Of a stretch of 20,757 nt of DNA, positions 14,300 to 20,757 are shown piece after piece. The stretch's first letter is position 1. Every line of letters starts with the position of its first letter. Both the position numbers and the translations under genes were made by a program. The DNA comes from DATEAV01 sp964575425 (GTDB taxonomy: Bacteria > Chloroflexota > Anaerolineae > Anaerolineales > E44-bin32), in NCBI GenBank assembly GCA_964575425.1, contig CAZNRD010000047.1, forward strand, positions 1 through 20,757, given 5' to 3'. Under the pieces are notes generated by a model. That model did not search any database and had not been told where the DNA came from. It saw nothing but the letters and a program-made list of their open reading frames with translations.

Positions 14300-16309
14300 C
14301 TACTGAACCCGAATGCTGTACGTTGCTGGCCGCCAGCTGTAACGGGCGGTCCCGATGACCAGCAGCGTCACCCGGTCGAACTCCTGCCCCAATGTCACTG
14401 GGATGGTCGCCCGGTTCATCTCATCCAGGTGGATTTCCGTCACGCGCGTCCGCCGCCCCTGCTCTACCAGCATCAACTCGAAGGTCTGAGGCAGACGGTT
14501 GTACAGGCGGACGAAGCCGGCAGCTTGCCAGCCGTCATCACCGTCTTCAAAGTCTTCGTGATACCCCAGGGCCGGGATGGAGATGTCATCCAGGAGGAGG
14601 CCCTCGCCGTTGACCGAGGCATCGGTGACGTACTCGAAGCGCAGGAGGATCTCCTCGCCAGCATACGACGAGAGGTCCACCACCTCCTCGATCCACGTCG
14701 GTTCCGTCCCACCCCCGCTGGTGCCGGTGTAGCCCCAGCCGTAGGAGTTTCCCGTCGGGTCGTAGTCTGTCCCGGACGGTGTGGGGACGAACTCCCAGGT
14801 CTGCCCACCATCGGCGGAGACCAGAACGTAGGCGTAGTCCCAGTCTTCCTCGATGTCGAACCACACCCAGTACGAGAGTTCCACCGGACCGGTGACACGG
14901 CTCAGGTCGAACGCTCGCGTCAGGGTCATGTCGGACACGTTGCCGCGGTTGGACCAGAAGGCCCACACGCCGGAATGCGGATCGGCTGGCACGACCTGGA
15001 CCTCGGTGGCTCCAGCGAAGTCGAGGGCGTACTCGCCGCGGCACTGGATCTCGATCACGTCGATGCCGTACTGGTGGACTTCGGCCTGCGGCGGAGCCAC
15101 GGGGCAGGTGGAGAAGCTATTGCCGGTGCCGAGAACTGGGGCATCCTCGTACGAGGTGAGCGAGTAGCGCCCGTCCCCCACCCTGGGGTCCAGCAGGAGC
15201 ATGGCCGCGGCGAAGTCAGCGTAGAAGTCGTCTGCTGTCGTCACCCGCTCCCGCAGGTCATCCCAGATCTCTAGCGAGGCCAGCGTTGAGTCCACCGAGT
15301 CCAACCCGTTCTCCGGGTTGAAGACCAGCGCCTGCGTCGCCTCCTCCCCGAACCGATCCAGGAAGTAGGCCATCACCAGGAACGCCTGGCCGTAGTGGAC
15401 ACCCGACTCCTCGCCCGAAGGCCAATAGGTCAATGGGATATCGGGGTCTTCGGCGAAGGCATAGTCCCAGCCGCCGGTGCTATAGCCGTTCAGGAAGGAG
15501 GCCAGCTCGGCGAAGCCCTCGTCGACCCAGGAATCTTCGTTGCCGTCGCCCCTCCAGTGGATCATGTGTTGGAACTCGTGGGCCAGAGTGCTGTAGGTGT
15601 GCTCGTCGGTCAGGCTCTGGACGTCGGCACTGATGTAGAACATCTCACGGGCATTCGAGTATTCGTGAATCTGAGGCGGGTACTGGTCGTTCGAGCCATA
15701 GTAGCCGGCCACCCACGACCCGAGGTTGCGCGCGTACAGGATGTGCAGATGCGGGTCGCCGTCAACGCCAGGCGTCCATTCACTGCCGAAGAACTCGCGG
15801 TTGGTGGGGTAGATGCGAGTCTCGAAAGCATCCACCAGCGCCTGTACGTCGGCCAGGCGGTAGTCGACGCCTTGCTCGACCCAGAAGTAGACGTGCGGCG
15901 TCGCATACACCATGGTGGCCCGAATCCGGAAGTACTCCGTGGTGTCCACGTTCTGGACCCAGAAGGTGTCCACCCTGCCGACGGGGATAGGCGCGGCATG
16001 ATCGGCGACCACGCGCGGGACGCCGCGGACGCCCTGCAGCCGTTCGGCGAGTTCCACGGGGTCGGCGACGGGGACTTCGGCTTGGGCAAGAAGCTGGCGA
16101 GTCTGATAGGCCTTGGCAGAAGCCGGTGCGCTGGCGAATGGATACCAAGCCGTTGGCGAGGCGCGAAGGAGTCCGCCGCCCAGCTGGCCCTGCAACGCGA
16201 ACAGGGCGACCGGCAACGCCAGCGCCAGCAGCATGCAAAGGCAGCACAGCAGACCAACCACGAGTCCGAGCACGATCCACGGCACCGACGAGCCTCGTTC
16301 GGGCTTCAT
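14300..16309 (-). CDS. Membrane-anchored zinc metalloprotease, immune inhibitor A (M6)-like
   Basis: A 669-residue protein with an N-terminal anchor or uncleaved signal (WIVLGLVVGLLCCLCMLLAL, about residues 10-40). The peptidase region carries HEFQHMIH at residues 244-251 (His244, Glu245 and His248 are the zinc/catalytic residues) and DEGFAELAS soon after, whose Glu is the likely third ligand. Residues about 440-590 contain a beta-sandwich, MAM-like segment (SYWVWFDIEEDWDYAYVLVS; DGGQTWEF; LLLDDISIP) often found in M6-type proteins, followed by a short beta-rich C-terminus. ATG 16309 is chosen because GGAGGA is upstream and the extra residues reachable from 16504 are non-protein-like. It is probably an extracytoplasmic protease; the substrate is unknown. 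A TATAAT lies at 16344-16349. Confidence 0.88.
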   Translation of the reverse strand: MKPERGSSVPWIVLGLVVGLLCCLCMLLALALPVALFALQGQLGGGLLRASPTAWYPFASAPASAKAYQTRQLLAQAEVPVADPVELAERLQGVRGVPRVVADHAAPIPVGRVDTFWVQNVDTTEYFRIRATMVYATPHVYFWVEQGVDYRLADVQALVDAFETRIYPTNREFFGSEWTPGVDGDPHLHILYARNLGSWVAGYYGSNDQYPPQIHEYSNAREMFYISADVQSLTDEHTYSTLAHEFQHMIHWRGDGNEDSWVDEGFAELASFLNGYSTGGWDYAFAEDPDIPLTYWPSGEESGVHYGQAFLVMAYFLDRFGEEATQALVFNPENGLDSVDSTLASLEIWDDLRERVTTADDFYADFAAAMLLLDPRVGDGRYSLTSYEDAPVLGTGNSFSTCPVAPPQAEVHQYGIDVIEIQCRGEYALDFAGATEVQVVPADPHSGVWAFWSNRGNVSDMTLTRAFDLSRVTGPVELSYWVWFDIEEDWDYAYVLVSADGGQTWEFVPTPSGTDYDPTGNSYGWGYTGTSGGGTEPTWIEEVVDLSSYAGEEILLRFEYVTDASVNGEGLLLDDISIPALGYHEDFEDGDDGWQAAGFVRLYNRLPQTFELMLVEQGRRTRVTEIHLDEMNRATIPVTLGQEFDRVTLLVIGTARYSWRPATYSIRVQ

Positions 16310-16343
16310 TGTCAGTCCTCCGCCGAGGGACGGGAATGGGCTG

Positions 16344-16349
16344 ATTATA
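16344..16349 (-). promoter_or_regulatory. -10 element of the metalloprotease gene
   Basis: A perfect TATAAT on the minus strand, 34 bases upstream of the start codon, in DNA that is otherwise very GC-rich. No convincing -35. Its position also supports ATG 16309 over longer starts. Confidence 0.5.
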
Positions 16350-16573
16350 CCGGCTCCAGGCGGATCAGGCGGCAGATTAGCTGCCCAGGCGCCGGCGCTG
16401 CCTGGCCTGGAAGTCTGGACTCTCGTCCGGCAGACGCCTCGGCCACGACCTCCAGCCGGGGATAGGCCCGACGCTCGGTCAGCGGTTTGCGCGCCAGGAA
16501 GCACAGCAGGCTGTCTCCCACCAGCGCCAAGATAAGGCCGGCAGGCGGGAGCGGGCCGGGCTCAGCATGTCCG

Positions 16574-17251
16574 TCAAAGGACCAGCTTGTAGCCGACGCC
16601 GGTGACGGTCTCGATGCGCACACCACTCGCGGCCAGATACTTGCGCAGGTGGGCGATGTGGACGTCGACGGTGCGGGTCTGGCCGGAGAAGTCGTAGCCC
16701 CACACCAAGTTCAGCAGCTGGTCGCGCGTCAGGACCATGCCCTTGTGGTCGACCAGGGCCAGCAGCAGGTCGAACTCCTTGGCCCGCAGCCGCAACGGTT
16801 GACCCTCGATTGTCACCTCTCGGCGGGCGGCGTCGATCACCAGGTCGTTCAGGCGCAGGAGGCGATCTTTCGTGTGAGTGGCTGGTTCGCTTCGGCGCAA
16901 GATGGCTTTCACCCGCGCCACAAGCTCGCACGGGTTGAAGGGCTTGGCGAGGCAGTCGTCGGCGCCAAGCTCCAGGCCGAAGATCCTGTCGACGTCCTCG
17001 TCGCGCGCCGTGAGCATCAGGATCGGCACATCCGACCCCTGGCGCGCCCGGCGGCAGACCTCAAAGCCGTCAACCTCGGGCAGCATGAGGTCCAGGACCA
17101 CCAGAGCCGGACGCAGGCGAGCGATCAGCTCCAGCGCCTGCTCTCCGTCCCTCACTGTCTCGACGCGGAATCCCGCGCGCTCCAGGTGCAGGCGCGCCAG
17201 GTCGAGGATGTTGGCCTCGTCGTCGACGACGAGGATCGTCTCGCCCGGCAT
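16574..17251 (-). CDS. OmpR/PhoB-family response regulator
   Basis: A 225-residue DNA-binding response regulator. The receiver domain (1-120) has acidic Asp10-Asp11, phospho-acceptor Asp54 (VVLDLMLPEVDGF), Thr81 and Lys103 (LAKPF). The winged-helix output domain (about 130-225) has LRAKEFDLLLALVDHKG, LTRDQLLNLVWGYDF and TRTVDVHIAHLRKYL, ending in VTGVGYKLVL. The position usually held by the aromatic switch residue (GADDY) is Cys100. No histidine kinase gene is adjacent, so it is an orphan within this window. It starts 5 bases after the ridA stop, so the two are probably co-transcribed; a GGGAGA inside the end of ridA can serve as Shine-Dalgarno. Target genes are unknown. Confidence 0.95.
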   Translation of the reverse strand: MPGETILVVDDEANILDLARLHLERAGFRVETVRDGEQALELIARLRPALVVLDLMLPEVDGFEVCRRARQGSDVPILMLTARDEDVDRIFGLELGADDCLAKPFNPCELVARVKAILRRSEPATHTKDRLLRLNDLVIDAARREVTIEGQPLRLRAKEFDLLLALVDHKGMVLTRDQLLNLVWGYDFSGQTRTVDVHIAHLRKYLAASGVRIETVTGVGYKLVL

Positions 17252-17256
17252 GGGGC

Positions 17257-17658
17257 CTAGTCTCCCACGCTGACGGCGGCGATGGCCTCGATTTCCACTC
17301 GGGCTCCCATCGGAAGTCCGCCCACCTGCACCGTGGTCCGGGCCGGCGGTTCCGTCGGGAAGAACTCGGCGTAGACCTCGTTCATCCTGGGGAACTCGCT
17401 CATGTCCTGGAGGAAGACCATCGTCTTGAGCACCTGCGGCAAGCCGGAGCCAGCCGCCTCTAGGATGGACTTCAGGTTGAGCAGAGCCCGTCGGGTCTGC
17501 GCCTCGATGCCCCCCTCGACCAACTTGCCCGTTTGCGGGTCGAGGCCCAGCATGCCCGCCGTGAACACCAGGTCGCCGCTGCGGATGCCTACCGAATAGG
17601 GCCCAATGGGCCTAGGTGCCTGATGCGCGATCACCAGTTCGCGCCGTCGATCCAGCAT
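17257..17658 (-). CDS. ridA: RidA family protein (reactive enamine/imine deaminase)
   Basis: A 133-residue member of the RidA/YjgF/UK114 family, which hydrolyses reactive 2-aminoacrylate and other enamine or imine intermediates produced by PLP enzymes. Visible motifs: PRPIGPYSVGIRSGDLVFTA near the N-terminus, QTRRALLNLKSILEAAGSG in the middle, and PARTTVQVGGLPMGARVEIE, which contains the conserved Arg. Length is normal. ATG 17658 follows GGGGAGGGA with about 5 bases of spacing; the in-frame extension to 17868 is rejected because it looks non-coding. It is followed after 5 bases by the response regulator gene. Confidence 0.94.
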   Translation of the reverse strand: MLDRRRELVIAHQAPRPIGPYSVGIRSGDLVFTAGMLGLDPQTGKLVEGGIEAQTRRALLNLKSILEAAGSGLPQVLKTMVFLQDMSEFPRMNEVYAEFFPTEPPARTTVQVGGLPMGARVEIEAIAAVSVGD

Positions 17659-17871
17659 GAGTCCCTCCCCAGAAGTGGCGATGGAAAGATTGTACGCCGG
17701 AAAGACAAGCGCGGCATTCGCCAGTGATGGAGGCGGTGGAAAGAACGCCAGGGTCCTCCGGCTTGGCAGGCACGCCGCTGTGCATCCCCATCCTGTACCC
17801 TTCCCCCTGGCACACGACCTGCAGGCCACTCCGCGGGGACCAGGTGGAGACGGGAGGTGGGGGAGCACCGC
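17659..17871. other. 213-base gap between leuS and ridA, no gene seen
   Basis: No plausible ORF. Contains the weak -10 candidate of ridA at 17689-17694 (minus) and a partial inverted repeat CCAGGG/CCCTGG on the minus strand enclosing a purine-rich stretch. I see no known riboswitch consensus. Confidence 0.4.
17689..17694 (-). promoter_or_regulatory. Possible -10 element of the ridA/response-regulator pair
   Basis: TACAAT (5/6) on the minus strand, 30 bases upstream of the ridA start codon. No clear -35 hexamer, so support is weak. Confidence 0.3.
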
Positions 17872-20349
17872 TCAGACGACGACGTTGACCAGACGGCCGG
17901 GGACGACGACGATGCTCTTTGGCTGCCGGCCCGCCAGATGCCGCTGCACCGCCTCGCTGCCCAATGCTGCCCGGCGCGCCTCTTCCTCACCGATGTCCGC
18001 CAGGACCAGGATCCGGTCCCTCACCTTGCCGTTTACCTGGAGCACCAGGGTGATCTCTTCCGCCCTGGCCAGATCGGGATCGTAGGCCGGCCACGGCTGC
18101 TGGTGGATTGAGTACGGCAGGCCGAGACGCGTCCACAGTTCCTCGCTGATGTGCGGCGCCACAGGTGCCATCAGGAGCAGCATGGTCTGCACCGCCTCGT
18201 CTACGGCGGGACGGCCCGCCAGGCCGGCCTCCTTGGCTTCGGCGATGGCGTGCGTCAGCTCCATCAGGCTGGAGACGACCGTGTTGAACTCGAAGGCCTC
18301 CAGGTCATGCGACACCTGGTGGATCGTCTGATGCACCTTGCGCCGGAGCACTCTCTCGGCGGCCGGGTCCGACGCCGAGGGCGACGCCGTCGGAATGTCC
18401 AGCACCAGAGCCCATACCCGGTTCAGCCAGCGCACCACGCCCTGGATGTTGCCGGGGTTCCACGGCCCGCCCTCCGCCCAGCGGTAGCCGAACATCAGGT
18501 AGGCGCGCACCGCATCCGCGCCGTACTGGCGGAGTTGCTCCTCGGGATCGATGACGTTGCCGCGCGACTTGCTCATGCGCTGGCCGTCGGGGCCGAGGAT
18601 CTGGCCCTGGTTGCGCAGCTGCAGCATCGGCTCCGGGCCCTTGGTGACGCCCAGGTCGCGGCATGCCTTGTGGAAGAAGCGGGTGTAGATGAGGTGCATG
18701 GTGGCGTGCTCAACCCCGCCGGTGTACGTGTCGACCGGCATCCAGTAGTCATACTCTTCGGGATCGAACGCACCCTGAGCGTACTGGGGGCTGAGGTAAC
18801 GCAGGTGATACCACGACGAACACATGAAAGTGTCCATGGTATCGGTATCCCGTTCGGCCGGCCCGCCGCAGACCGGACACGCCGTGTTCTTCCAGGTCGG
18901 GTGCAGCTTGAGCGGGCTCTCTCCGGTGGGGCGCCACTCCACATCATCAGGCAGCAGAACCGGCAGCTGATCCTCCGGCACCGGGACCTGACCGTGCTGC
19001 GGGCAATAGACGATCGGAATAGGCGCGCCCCAGTAGCGCTGGCGCGAGATCAGCCAGTCGCGCAGACGGTAGTTGACCGCTCGCTGGCCGACTCCCCTGG
19101 CCTCCAGATACTCGATCGTCCGGCCCATGGCCTCATCGGCGGGAGTCCCGCTCAGCGGGCCGGAGTTGATCATCGTGCCGTAGGTCGCCACGGCCTCGTG
19201 CATCGTCGCACCGTCGAGGGGGGCCATGTCCTCCGGCTGGATGACGGCTCGGACCTCAAGCCCGAACTTGCGGGCAAACTCGAAGTCGCGCTGGTCGTGA
19301 GCCGGCACGGCCATGATGGCGCCTGTGCCGTACGTCATCAGCACGTAGTCCGCGATCCACACCGGGATGCGTTCGCCGTTTACGGGGTTGCTGGCGTAGC
19401 CGCCAGTGAAGACGCCGGTCTTCTCCTTGTCTACCGCCTCGCGCTGGATGTCGCTCTGACGCAGCGTCTGCTCGACGTACTGTGCGACCGCGGCGGAATG
19501 CTCGGGGGTGGTCAGCCGCTCGACGAGCGGATGCTCTGGCGCCAGTACCATGAAGGTGGCGCCCCACAGCGTGTCGGGGCGGGTGGTGAAGACCTCGATC
19601 GGATCGCCGCCTTCGGTGAGAAAAGTGACGCGCGCACCCTGGCTGCGGCCGATCCAGTTGGTCTGCAGCATCCGCACCGGCTCGGGCCAATCGAGGTGAG
19701 AGAAGTCCAGCAGCTCTTCGGCGTAGCGGGTGATGCGGAAGAACCACTGCTCGAGGTTCTTCTTGATGACGGGGGTCTTGCAGCGCTCGCAGACGCGGTT
19801 CTCTCCCACCACCTGCTCGCGCGCCAGGGTGGTGTTGCAGCGCGGGCACCAATCGACGGCGGCCATCTTCTTGTAGGCCAGGTCGTGCTTGAAGAACTGG
19901 AGGAAGAACCACTGCGTCCAGTGGTAGTATTCCGGACCCGAGCTGATGGCCTCGCGCGCCCAGTCCCAGGAAGCCCCCATGCTGCGCAGCTGGCGCCGCA
20001 TGTTGTCGATGTTGCGATAGGTCCACACCCTGGGGTGGATGCCCCTCTGGATGGCGGCGTTCTCGGCGGGCAGGCCGAAGGCGTCGAAGCCGATGGGGAA
20101 CATCACGTTGTAGCCGCGCATGCGCAGGTAGCGCGCCCGCGCGTCGGAGGGCGCCATGGCATACCAGTGCCCGATGTGCAGGTCGCCCGAGGTGTAGGGC
20201 AGCATGGTCAGGAAGTAGTACTTGGGCCGCGCCGGGTCGATGACGGCGCGATACAGCCCGTCCGCCTCCCAGCGCGCCTGCCAGCGCGGCTCGAGGACCG
20301 CCGGATCGTATCGATCTGCGGCGCTGCGTTCCTCGGCGCTCCGACTCAT
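17872..20349 (-). CDS. leuS: Leucyl-tRNA synthetase
   Basis: Class I synthetase that charges tRNA-Leu; 825 residues, normal for bacterial LeuRS. The HIGH signature is in PYTSGDLHIGHWYAMAPSD (near residue 55) and the KMSKS loop in DGQRMSKSRGNVIDPEEQL (near 575). Two Cys pairs of a zinc-binding insert are visible (CPRCNTT and CERCKTPV). The CP1 editing domain is present, with TYGTGAIMAVPAHDQRD, and the C-terminal extension ends VVPGRLVNVVV. The start is ATG 20349, preceded by GGGAGGTG; the GTG three bases earlier is less well spaced. The gene is preceded by a leucine T-box leader and tRNA-Ala, so expression responds to uncharged tRNA-Leu. Confidence 0.98.
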   Translation of the reverse strand: MSRSAEERSAADRYDPAVLEPRWQARWEADGLYRAVIDPARPKYYFLTMLPYTSGDLHIGHWYAMAPSDARARYLRMRGYNVMFPIGFDAFGLPAENAAIQRGIHPRVWTYRNIDNMRRQLRSMGASWDWAREAISSGPEYYHWTQWFFLQFFKHDLAYKKMAAVDWCPRCNTTLAREQVVGENRVCERCKTPVIKKNLEQWFFRITRYAEELLDFSHLDWPEPVRMLQTNWIGRSQGARVTFLTEGGDPIEVFTTRPDTLWGATFMVLAPEHPLVERLTTPEHSAAVAQYVEQTLRQSDIQREAVDKEKTGVFTGGYASNPVNGERIPVWIADYVLMTYGTGAIMAVPAHDQRDFEFARKFGLEVRAVIQPEDMAPLDGATMHEAVATYGTMINSGPLSGTPADEAMGRTIEYLEARGVGQRAVNYRLRDWLISRQRYWGAPIPIVYCPQHGQVPVPEDQLPVLLPDDVEWRPTGESPLKLHPTWKNTACPVCGGPAERDTDTMDTFMCSSWYHLRYLSPQYAQGAFDPEEYDYWMPVDTYTGGVEHATMHLIYTRFFHKACRDLGVTKGPEPMLQLRNQGQILGPDGQRMSKSRGNVIDPEEQLRQYGADAVRAYLMFGYRWAEGGPWNPGNIQGVVRWLNRVWALVLDIPTASPSASDPAAERVLRRKVHQTIHQVSHDLEAFEFNTVVSSLMELTHAIAEAKEAGLAGRPAVDEAVQTMLLLMAPVAPHISEELWTRLGLPYSIHQQPWPAYDPDLARAEEITLVLQVNGKVRDRILVLADIGEEEARRAALGSEAVQRHLAGRQPKSIVVVPGRLVNVVV

Positions 20350-20386
20350 CACCCACCTCCCGCGATCTCGACTGCAGGTCCGGATG

Positions 20387-20661
20387 AAGGAGGAGACCCC
20401 TCGTCGGTTCAGGGACGAAGGGGTCTCCGCGGTACCACCCTGGTTGCCCGACCCGCAGGTCGGGCCTCTCCTTTCGCGCTAACGGGCGAACGCCGCCGCC
20501 GGCTAGTGCCCGGTCTCACCGGCGGAGCCTGCCCCGGGCGGGGCGGCAGACGAGTTCGGCCTTTCGGCCTGCTCCGCAAGCCTCAAGCGCTCCCGCGGGC
20601 GCCATGCGCCGGGTTCGCACCTTCCCCGGCTCTCTGGTGGGATGGCCTACTGCTTCTGCCC
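20387..20661 (-). promoter_or_regulatory. T-box leader (leucine) upstream of leuS
   Basis: Read on the minus strand. The T-box sequence AGGGTGGTACCGCGG lies at 20441-20427; its TGGT bulge is complementary to tRNA ending in ACCA (discriminator A, as in tRNA-Leu). The Stem I base pairs GGCAGA (20660-20655) with TCTGCC (20550-20545). The loop next to the 3' strand reads GAACTCG, with CTC (Leu) at 20554-20552 as specifier codon. An AGAGAG segment and an AAGGTG loop fit the distal Stem I. The terminator hairpin follows. Uncharged tRNA-Leu should stabilise the antiterminator and raise leuS expression. Confidence 0.93.
20392..20428 (-). terminator. T-box attenuator hairpin of leuS
   Basis: On the minus strand GGAGACCCCTTCGTC (20428-20414) pairs with GACGAGGGGTCTCC (20405-20392) with one bulged base. 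Its 5' edge overlaps the end of the T-box sequence, as needed for mutually exclusive folds. It is followed only by TCCTTC, a poor U tract. Confidence 0.75.
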
Positions 20662-20681
20662 TGGCCGTCGATTCAGTTGTC

Positions 20682-20757
20682 TGGTGGACCCAGTGGGATT
20701 CGAACCCACGACCTTCTCAATGCCATTGAGACGCGCTCCCAACTGCGCTATGGGCCC
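20682..20757 (-). tRNA. tRNA-Ala (anticodon GGC)
   Basis: A complete 76-base cloverleaf. The acceptor GGGCCCA pairs with TGGGTCC and includes the G3:U70 alanine identity pair. The D stem is GCGC/GCGC, the anticodon stem TCTCA/TGAGA with loop ATGGCAT (anticodon GGC), and the T stem GTGGG/CCCAC with loop TTCGAAT. Discriminator A73 is followed by an encoded CCA. Only 21 bases separate it from T-box Stem I of leuS. The 5' end coincides with the window edge. Confidence 0.97.

Noticed and set aside
15395..16465. 356-codon plus-strand open frame
   Set aside because: Antisense to the metalloprotease, whose HExxH site and signal anchor are clear.
16310..16504. N-terminal extension of the metalloprotease
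   Set aside because: The extra residues are Gly/Pro/Arg-rich and precede an obvious membrane anchor; a TATAAT and a GGAGGA support ATG 16309.
16345..16626. 93-codon minus-strand ORF downstream of the response regulator
   Set aside because: It overlaps the regulator's C-terminus in another frame, has no Shine-Dalgarno and shows no domain; the interval 16310-16573 is treated as non-coding.
17659..17868. N-terminal extension of ridA
   Set aside because: RidA proteins begin near MLDRRRE here; GGGGAGGGA directly precedes ATG 17658 and the extension is non-protein-like.
1..20757. CRISPR array, insertion sequence, prophage or defence island
   Set aside because: No regularly spaced repeats, transposase, terminal inverted repeats, integrase or recognised defence gene were seen; the only repeat is within the PKD coding sequence.

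Overview
This is a GC-rich bacterial window carrying mostly household genes with a few accessory ones. The ECF sigma/DUF5667 pair, the PKD protein with a Gln/Glu/Arg-rich tail, the membrane-anchored M6-like protease, the diverged ComEC and the metal-dependent phosphodiesterase together suggest Chloroflexota, probably an Anaerolineae-type genome. That placement is inference from gene content only. No insertion sequence, phage gene, CRISPR array or rRNA was seen.

Layout, left to right. A 3'-partial gene (1-548, +) runs into comEC (617-2980, +). On the minus strand an ECF sigma factor and a membrane DUF5667 protein overlap by ATGA (4561 down to 3120). A secreted PKD protein is divergent from them (4749-6368, +) and ends in a strong intrinsic terminator. 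Then come ACT-domain and ArfB-type ribosome-rescue genes (7377 down to 6506, -), an alkaline-phosphatase-superfamily enzyme (7588-8868, +) and a convergent SPFH/prohibitin-like membrane protein (9949-8918, -). A plus-strand cassette with overlapping ends follows: a membrane metzincin-like protein, a small ORF and a PPDK/PEP-synthase regulatory protein (10114-12102).

From 13839 down to 12125 on the minus strand lies a tight run: a SelW-like selenoprotein that ORF callers miss because of an in-frame UGA, then trpS, then dtd. Divergent from it is a small YtxH-type protein (13999-14220, +) with a recognisable promoter. A membrane-anchored zinc protease (16309-14300, -), an OmpR-type response regulator (17251-16574, -) and ridA (17658-17257, -) follow. 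The window closes with leuS (20349-17872, -), its leucine T-box leader, and tRNA-Ala(GGC) at the edge.

Translation is the commonest theme: leuS under tRNA-Leu-sensing control, trpS, dtd (D-aminoacyl-tRNA proofreading), arfB (stalled-ribosome rescue) and tRNA-Ala. The strongest hidden feature is the selenoprotein at 13603-13839, with a SECIS-like hairpin directly downstream of its UGA. It implies that the host encodes selenocysteine machinery, none of which is in this window.
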